In this document: piece by piece, positions 6,863 to 10,873 of the stretch | How the letters are laid out: every line of letters begins with the position of its first letter | How positions within the stretch are numbered: the stretch's first letter is position 1 | Assembly: GCA_021158375.1 (NCBI GenBank) | Contig: JAGGUS010000142.1 | Coordinates: 1 to 10,873 of the forward strand | DNA from: Thermoprotei archaeon | GTDB lineage: Archaea; Thermoproteota; Thermoprotei; QMSL01; B3-G16 | DNA length: 10,873 nt | Reading direction: 5' to 3' | Made by a program: the position numbers and the translations under genes | Notes under the pieces: generated by a model | Seen by the model: only the letters and a program-made list of their open reading frames with translations | Databases searched by the model: none | Told to the model about the DNA's origin: nothing

Positions 6863-7306
6863 TTGGTAGTAAGGAGGAAGAAAAAATCGAGATATATGAG
6901 AGGGACTAGAACGTGCGGATGGGGTAGGGTAGGCCAGCATAGAAAGAGCGGATCTAAAGGTGGTGTAGGCCACGCTGGTATGCATAAACATTACTGGACA
7001 TGGGTTGTTAAATACGCTCCTGACTACTTCGGAAAGCATGGCTTCACAAGACCTCCAGAGCTAGTACCCAGGATTAGATGGATAAATGTTGGTGATCTAG
7101 ATACCATGGCTGAGGATTTAGTAAATAAGGGTATTGCTGAAAAAGTTGATGATAAAATAGTAATCGATGTAACAAAGTTGGGTTACAACAAAGTATTAGG
7201 CAGGGGAAAGGTAACGAAGGCTCTAGTTGTAAAAGCTCCAGCCTTCACAAATAATGCTATAGAAAAAATTAAGAGTGCTGGTGGAGAAGCTATTATAGTC
7301 AAATAA
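6863..7306 (+). CDS. rpl15: 50S ribosomal protein uL15 (L15)
   Basis: A uL15 of about 147 residues, a late large-subunit assembly protein. Seen: the glycine/arginine-rich N-terminus RRKKKSRYMRGTRTCGWGRVGQHRKSG-KGG-GHAG-HKH (long tail lining 23S rRNA), then a globular part with FGKHGFTRPPELV, LGYNKVLGRGKVTKALVVKA, and a C-terminal AIEKIKSAGGEAI. I prefer TTG 6863 as start (MVVRRKKKSR, a common archaeal form), placed a few bases after GGGTGGT (6852-6858). GTG 6854 and GTG 6857 are in-frame alternatives but leave no room for a ribosome site. secY follows after 49 nt. Confidence 0.95.
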   Translation: MVVRRKKKSRYMRGTRTCGWGRVGQHRKSGSKGGVGHAGMHKHYWTWVVKYAPDYFGKHGFTRPPELVPRIRWINVGDLDTMAEDLVNKGIAEKVDDKIVIDVTKLGYNKVLGRGKVTKALVVKAPAFTNNAIEKIKSAGGEAIIVK

Positions 7307-7355
7307 AAATACTCACGATGTGACGTAATTAAGTATATGACAACAGGCGATATGC

Positions 7356-8807
7356 ATGCCATCTCGAGTACTTAGTGCATTAAAACCTGTTATGCGCATA
7401 CTCCCAGAAGTACCTAAACCTTCAAAACCTGTGACGTTCAGAGAGAAGCTTTTCTGGACAGGAATAGTCCTTACAATATACTTCATAATGTGTCAAGTGA
7501 CCTTATTCCCATTAAGCCCTCAACAACCAGGCTTTGAGAGGTTCTTCTTCCTTAGGCTCATATTTGCATCTCGACGTGGTACCTTAGCAGAACTCGGTAT
7601 TGGCCCTATAGTAACTGCTGGCCTTATATTTCAGTTACTAGTGGGTAGTAAAATCCTTGATTTAGATTTAACCGATCCTGAAGATCGTGCCCTCTTTACA
7701 GGAGGTCAGAAGCTCTTCGCTTTCCTTTTCGCGTTATTAGAATCATCTGTTTATGCCTTTAGTGGAATATATGGCTTAACTAAACTAAGCTATAAATTAG
7801 CTGTCTTCCTCCAGCTTTTCGCAGCCAGTACTTTAGTGATCTTAATGGACGAAATGATTCAGAAAGGATGGGGTCTAGGAAGCGGAGTTAGCCTTTTCAT
7901 AGCTGCAGGGGTCGCTCAGCAGATATTTTGGCTCTGTTTAGCGCCATATCCTATGGACGATGGACTTCCATTAGGTGCACTATTAGCATTATTCTCAGCA
8001 ATGGCAAAGTCAATAAGAACTCACTCTTTCGAACCATTGAAGAATGCGATAATAAGGCCACACGGATTACCAGATTTCATAGGATTAATTTCAATGATAG
8101 GAATATTCTTACTAATCGCATATCTTGAAAGTGTTCGTGTAGAACTTCCGGTAGTCTATCCACGCTATAGAGGTCTAAGAGCAAAGGTACCGTTTAAATT
8201 CCTATACGTATCTAATGTCCCTGTAATACTTACTGGAGCTCTTTCTGCTAACATTATGATGTTTGCTAGGATATTATGGAACCGCTATAGCAATTCTGCG
8301 AGTATTAAATACATAAAATGGATAGTCAATTATGAGACTGTTAATAATACTGAAGTGCTTAGACCTAGCCTAGTCTACTATTTAACTCCTCCGAATAGCG
8401 TTTCTCAAGTCATGACCGATCCAATGAGGGCAGTAATATATCTGTTGCTATTTACAATACTCTGTGTCTTCTTCGCTATAGCATGGGTTGAGACATCTGG
8501 TATGGATCCCGAGACGCAAGCAGAGCAATTAGTTCAAGCAGGACTACAAATACCTGGGTTTAGACGTTCTGAACGTGTAATCGCTGCAATATTACGCAGA
8601 TATATACCAGCGCTAACGATACTAAGCGGTTTAACAGTAGGAATTATAGCTGCAGTAGCCGATATGCTTGGCGCTATCGGATCAGGGATGGGTATATTAC
8701 TACTAATGGATATCCTACTTCAATATCAATCCCTGATAATACAAGAGCGTGCTCTAGAAGTCTATCCATTGCTTAGGAAGTTAATTGGAGAACGAAGACG
8801 GAGATGA
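7356..8807 (+). CDS. secY: Protein translocase subunit SecY (Sec61 alpha)
   Basis: A 483-residue SecY, the membrane channel through which proteins are exported or inserted into the cytoplasmic membrane, working with SecE and Sec61beta. Ten hydrophobic segments can be drawn near residues 32-50, 79-97, 117-138, 147-165, 176-194, 241-259, 283-303, 357-376, 416-434 and 438-458. Family blocks include PVTFREKLFWTGIVLTIYF (TM1), the plug region with RGTLAELGIGPIVTAGLI, DPEDRALF, GWGLGSGVSLFIAAGV, the cytosolic loop VELPVVYPRYRGLRAKVPFK, and TSGMDPETQAEQL. The basic C-terminus ends GERRRR. ATG 7356 has no clear ribosome site; AAGTATATG near 7331-7339 could be a weak TATA box giving leaderless translation, but this is uncertain. 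It closes the spc-type cluster as in most archaea, though adk does not follow. Confidence 0.97.
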   Translation: MPSRVLSALKPVMRILPEVPKPSKPVTFREKLFWTGIVLTIYFIMCQVTLFPLSPQQPGFERFFFLRLIFASRRGTLAELGIGPIVTAGLIFQLLVGSKILDLDLTDPEDRALFTGGQKLFAFLFALLESSVYAFSGIYGLTKLSYKLAVFLQLFAASTLVILMDEMIQKGWGLGSGVSLFIAAGVAQQIFWLCLAPYPMDDGLPLGALLALFSAMAKSIRTHSFEPLKNAIIRPHGLPDFIGLISMIGIFLLIAYLESVRVELPVVYPRYRGLRAKVPFKFLYVSNVPVILTGALSANIMMFARILWNRYSNSASIKYIKWIVNYETVNNTEVLRPSLVYYLTPPNSVSQVMTDPMRAVIYLLLFTILCVFFAIAWVETSGMDPETQAEQLVQAGLQIPGFRRSERVIAAILRRYIPALTILSGLTVGIIAAVADMLGAIGSGMGILLLMDILLQYQSLIIQERALEVYPLLRKLIGERRRR

Positions 8808-8847
8808 TACATCGGAGAATCTTACAGAGTACTCCTCAGTGAAAAGC

Positions 8848-8878
8848 TTATTTTAAGTGTTTTAGATTTATTTTAAGT
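8848..8878 (+). repeat. Direct repeat TTATTTTAAGT in the promoter of the winged-helix gene
   Basis: TTATTTTAAGT occurs at 8848-8858 and again at 8868-8878, a 20-nt period (about two helical turns) in the 82-nt gap after secY. Both copies look like TATA boxes. The first is well placed to start transcription near 8878-8880, just before GGTGGGC and the GTG start at 8890; the second would then lie at the start point. The pair may be a TATA box plus an operator half-site, or two TATA boxes. Confidence 0.5.
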
Positions 8879-8889
8879 ATGGTGGGCCT

Positions 8890-9102
8890 GTGCCTAGAAG
8901 AATGACCGATAGAATTATAGAGCGTAAAGAGCAAGTATACAACTTACTTAAGAGTAAGGGAGAGATGTCGACTTCGGAAATAGTACGTGAAACTGGCCTT
9001 ACGCATTCCCAAACATTTTATGTATTGCGTTTATTGATGAAGGAAGGTCGTGTGAAAGAAATAAAAAGGGGAAAAGTAGCTTATTGGGTTGCTGAAGAGT
9101 AA
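8890..9102 (+). CDS. Small winged-helix DNA-binding protein
   Basis: A 70-residue protein that is essentially one winged helix-turn-helix domain. Helix 1 is about residues 9-23 (IIERKEQVYNLLKSKG). The HTH is STSEIVRETGLTHSQTFYVLRLLMKEG (27-53), with the second half as recognition helix, and the wing is RVKEIKRGKVAYWVAEE. No ligand-binding domain or metal-site cysteines are present, so it could be a minimal transcription regulator. eS25 is also a small winged-helix protein, and that alternative is considered in the findings. The start GTG 8890 follows GGTGGGC at 8881-8887; ATG 8879 is out of frame. Its own promoter appears to carry a duplicated TATA-like 11-mer, which would suit autoregulation, an inference. 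It lies between secY and the SPOUT-uL3 genes. Confidence 0.85.
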   Translation: MPRRMTDRIIERKEQVYNLLKSKGEMSTSEIVRETGLTHSQTFYVLRLLMKEGRVKEIKRGKVAYWVAEE

Positions 9103-9108
9103 TAAATA

Positions 9109-9119
9109 AGGAGGTGATC
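9109..9119 (+). promoter_or_regulatory. Near-perfect Shine-Dalgarno site for the 33-residue ORF
   Basis: AGGAGGTGATC matches the complement of the archaeal 16S rRNA 3' end over its full length and is the strongest ribosome site in the window. GTG 9123 follows three bases after it. This is the main argument that the short ORF is translated. Confidence 0.8.
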
Positions 9120-9122
9120 GAA

Positions 9123-9224
9123 GTGGGAGGTAGACAAAGGACTACCTTATTACAGATTGGCGTGAGTAGCCAAAAAGGATCAAAGAAGGCTGCTAGGAAA
9201 GGAAAAGCTAAAAGATCAAAGTGA
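9123..9224 (+). CDS. 33-residue basic protein, possibly eS25 tail-like
   Basis: A short ORF from GTG 9123, MGGRQRTTLLQIGVSSQK followed by a Lys/Arg/Ala/Ser tail, stop TGA 9222-9224. About a third of the residues are Lys or Arg, as in ribosomal-protein tails. Evidence for translation is the near-perfect ribosome site just ahead and the 4-nt GTGA overlap with the next gene, a typical coupled arrangement. I do not recognise it with certainty. From memory, several archaeal eS25 proteins begin with a similar MGG-basic-T-L-Q segment and a Lys-rich stretch, but here the winged-helix domain that should follow is absent from this ORF. Alternatives are a leader peptide setting SPOUT translation or an unknown small RNA-binding protein. 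Confidence 0.65.
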   Translation: MGGRQRTTLLQIGVSSQKGSKKAARKGKAKRSK

Positions 9225-10102
9225 ATTTCATCATGTTATGGCCTCCCCCTAGGCGTACGAAAGAGTTAGTAGTAGCCCTTCCAACTAATGTAGTTAGCGA
9301 ACTTTCCTCTTTAAGGGAAAAAACAGAGCGATTAGGTTTCATCTCTCGCTCCCTTATAATTTTTCGTGTATCTAAGCTTGTGTTTTTCAAAAGGGAACCT
9401 AACGAAGGTAATCTAATAAAAAGCATACTCACCTATCACCTAACTCCTCCATATTTACGTAAATACATTCCATTAAGGAAAGAATTGAAGTTTGTTGGCT
9501 TACTTCCCCCTCTTAGAAGTCCATTCCATGCCGTACCTAAGGATATAGAAGGAGCCTTAAAATACGGATATAGGGTCGGTTATCTAATTAAGTGCATACG
9601 CAATAAGGCATATTTAGACGTAGGTTTAAGGAAGCATGCATATGTGCTAACTAATAAAATACGACAAAGATATCGTTTTCCACGAATGTTTCCCCTTAAA
9701 CTCATTAATGAGGATAGGGTTGGAATAAGGGCTAAAATAATCTCTGAGAGAGATATCCCTTTTTACTGGGGCTATAAGATCGGACGAACATATAACTCTT
9801 TACGCGAGCTATTAGGAGATATGAAGAGCTACCTTAAAATAGCCACATCAAGGCATGGTATCCTTATAACTGATATAATGAATCAGATAAGGGATGGTCT
9901 AGTTAATGCAAAAAGAATTCTCGTACTTTTTGGTGGTCCAAAAGAAGGATTATACGATATAGCTAGAGATGAAGGCTTCAACTTAAAGGATCACGTTGAT
10001 TTTACGATAAACTTTATACCAAAACAAGGAGCGAAGACTGTAAGGACTGAAGAGGCGCTATTGATAAGCTTAGGAATAATAAACATTTTCATTTCCTCCT
10101 AA
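9221..10102 (+). CDS. SPOUT-family RNA methyltransferase (COG2106, SPOUT1/C9orf114-like)
   Basis: A 293-residue protein of the archaeal SPOUT family that usually lies just before the uL3 gene. These enzymes have a knotted SAM-binding fold and are thought to methylate rRNA; the exact target is not shown by the sequence. Seen: an N-terminal strand ELVVALPTNVVSE, FVGLLPPLRSPFHAVP (91-106), a DVGL turn near 133 leading into an OB-like insert (FPLKLINEDRVGIRAKIIS), YWGYKIG, the cofactor loop LVLFGGPKEGLYDIA (234-248), and the C-terminal knot FIPKQGAKTVRTEEALLISL (265-284). GTG 9221 overlaps the small ORF stop by 4 nt; ATG 9233 is an alternative. uL3 follows after 71 nt with its own TATA-like box. 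Confidence 0.9.
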   Translation: MNFIMLWPPPRRTKELVVALPTNVVSELSSLREKTERLGFISRSLIIFRVSKLVFFKREPNEGNLIKSILTYHLTPPYLRKYIPLRKELKFVGLLPPLRSPFHAVPKDIEGALKYGYRVGYLIKCIRNKAYLDVGLRKHAYVLTNKIRQRYRFPRMFPLKLINEDRVGIRAKIISERDIPFYWGYKIGRTYNSLRELLGDMKSYLKIATSRHGILITDIMNQIRDGLVNAKRILVLFGGPKEGLYDIARDEGFNLKDHVDFTINFIPKQGAKTVRTEEALLISLGIINIFISS

Positions 10103-10117
10103 TTCTACTTGCAAGGA

Positions 10118-10131
10118 GAAAATATTTTAAG
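10118..10131 (+). promoter_or_regulatory. Putative TATA box before uL3
   Basis: GAAAATATTTTAAG (10118-10131) has a purine-rich possible BRE followed by a TATA-like core. A start near 10152-10155 would leave a leader of about 20 nt with GAGGG (10161-10165) as a modest ribosome site before ATG 10174. The ATTTTAAG core also appears twice before the winged-helix gene. Confidence 0.5.
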
Positions 10132-10173
10132 CTCCTTAGTTCTTCTTAAAAAGGCAAGATGAGGGATTAGCTA

Positions 10174-10873
10174 ATGTGCCCTCATAGACCAAGACGTGGA
10201 AGTGTAGCATATTGGCCAAGAATAAGGGCTAGGAGTATAGTAGCTAGGATTAGGAACTGGCCATCACCAGATCTAGATAAGCCTACCCTACTAGGATTTG
10301 CTGGATATAAGGTAGGTATGATGCACGTCGTTACAGTAGAGGATAGAAAAGGGAGTCCTCTTTTTGGTAGAGAAGTAGTTAAAGCTGCTACTGTAATAGA
10401 GACCCCGCCTTTAAAGGTAGTCGGCTTTAGGGCTTATATGGCAACTCCTTATGGACTTAGAACATTAGGTGAGGTATGGGTTAGTGAGCCACCTAAGTAT
10501 TTAGATAGAGTCTTTACAGTTCCTGAAAAATTTAATACCGAGGAACAGTTCAAGAAGATTAAAAGTTCTCTTAATGTCATATCAGAGCTTAGAGCTATCG
10601 TTTCAACACAACCTAAGCTCAGTGGATTAGGAAAGAAGACGCCTGAGGTTTTCGAGATAAAAGTCCATGGAGGTTCTCTTCAGGAGCAGTTCGACTATTT
10701 AGTTAACTTATTGGGTAGAGAGATAAGAGTTAGCGATATATTTAGCGAGGGTGACTATGTTGATGTAATCAGTATAACAAAAGGCAAGGGAACTCAGGGT
10801 CCAGTAAAACGATTCGGTATAAAAATAGCGCCGAGATGGCATAAACATAGAAAGGGTGCCAGAGGGCATGGAA
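10174..10873 (+). CDS. rpl3: 50S ribosomal protein uL3 (L3), 3' truncated by the window end
   Basis: The frame is open from ATG 10174 to the last base, 233 complete codons of a protein that is about 330-340 residues in archaea. uL3 binds near the 3' end of 23S rRNA and is needed early in 50S assembly, and its long loop reaches towards the peptidyl-transferase centre. Seen: MCPHRPRRGSVAYWPRIRAR, LGFAGYKVGMMHVV, the archaeal insert VVKAATVIETPPLKVVGFRAY, FEIKVHGG, and VDVISITKGKGTQGPVKRFG followed by WHKHRKGARGHG at the window end. In archaea uL3 opens the S10-type cluster (uL3, uL4, uL23, uL2 and so on), so those genes are expected just downstream. Confidence 0.97.
   Translation, partial: MCPHRPRRGSVAYWPRIRARSIVARIRNWPSPDLDKPTLLGFAGYKVGMMHVVTVEDRKGSPLFGREVVKAATVIETPPLKVVGFRAYMATPYGLRTLGEVWVSEPPKYLDRVFTVPEKFNTEEQFKKIKSSLNVISELRAIVSTQPKLSGLGKKTPEVFEIKVHGGSLQEQFDYLVNLLGREIRVSDIFSEGDYVDVISITKGKGTQGPVKRFGIKIAPRWHKHRKGARGHG

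Noticed and set aside
7928..8128. 66-residue plus-strand ORF inside secY
   Set aside because: It lies wholly within the SecY coding frame in another phase, and its translation shows no domain.
8827..8834. Palindrome GAGTACTC after secY as a terminator
   Set aside because: Too short, with no loop and no following T-run. Archaeal termination normally relies on T-rich tracts, and I see no convincing one in this gap.

Overview
The window is archaeal and covers much of the ribosomal-protein super-cluster. Archaeal/eukaryal-only proteins (eS4, eL32, eL19) sit among universal ones in typical archaeal order, Shine-Dalgarno sites read GGAGGTGATC, and promoters carry TATA boxes. The DNA is AT-rich. 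The mix of a RACo/RamA-type ATPase, the SecY sequence and gene order suggests a TACK-type lineage, but I cannot place it more precisely.

Layout, all on the + strand. 1-1230 is the 3' part of a corrinoid-protein reductive activator (ASKHA ATPase). 1271-1750 is an unrecognised four-cysteine protein. 1804-8807 is the spc-type cluster: uL24, eS4, uL5, uS14, uS8, eL32, eL19, uL18, uS5, uL30, uL15, SecY. 8890-9102 is a small winged-helix protein, 9123-9224 a 33-residue basic protein with a near-perfect Shine-Dalgarno site, 9221-10102 a SPOUT-family RNA methyltransferase, and 10174-10873 the 5' part of uL3. Neighbouring genes overlap by 4-8 nt or lie within a few dozen bases of each other, so most are probably co-transcribed and translationally coupled. 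TATA-like boxes precede uL24, uS5, the winged-helix gene and uL3. No stretch of 300 bases lacks a gene.

The outstanding observation is in uS5. Its reading frame is broken at codon 66, yet the rest of the protein is intact in another frame. Removing exactly 20 nt (5911-5930) restores a complete 207-residue uS5. The same 20 nt are delimited by a bulge-helix-bulge fold: a 4-bp central helix ACGG/CCGT, two 3-nt bulges ATA and AAG, a 5-bp intron stem with a TAA triloop, and a 3-bp exon-exon helix CAG/CTG. Cutting between nucleotides 2 and 3 of each bulge, as the archaeal splicing endonuclease does, removes exactly 5911-5930. The frame and the fold agree to the nucleotide, so I read it as a tRNA-type mini-intron in a ribosomal-protein mRNA. 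I know of no such case in uS5.

The cluster is also rearranged. uL6 is missing from its usual place between uS8 and eL32. uL24 is not preceded by uS17/uL14. The SPOUT-uL3 pair that normally opens the S10 half lies downstream of secY, as if the two halves of the super-cluster had been swapped.
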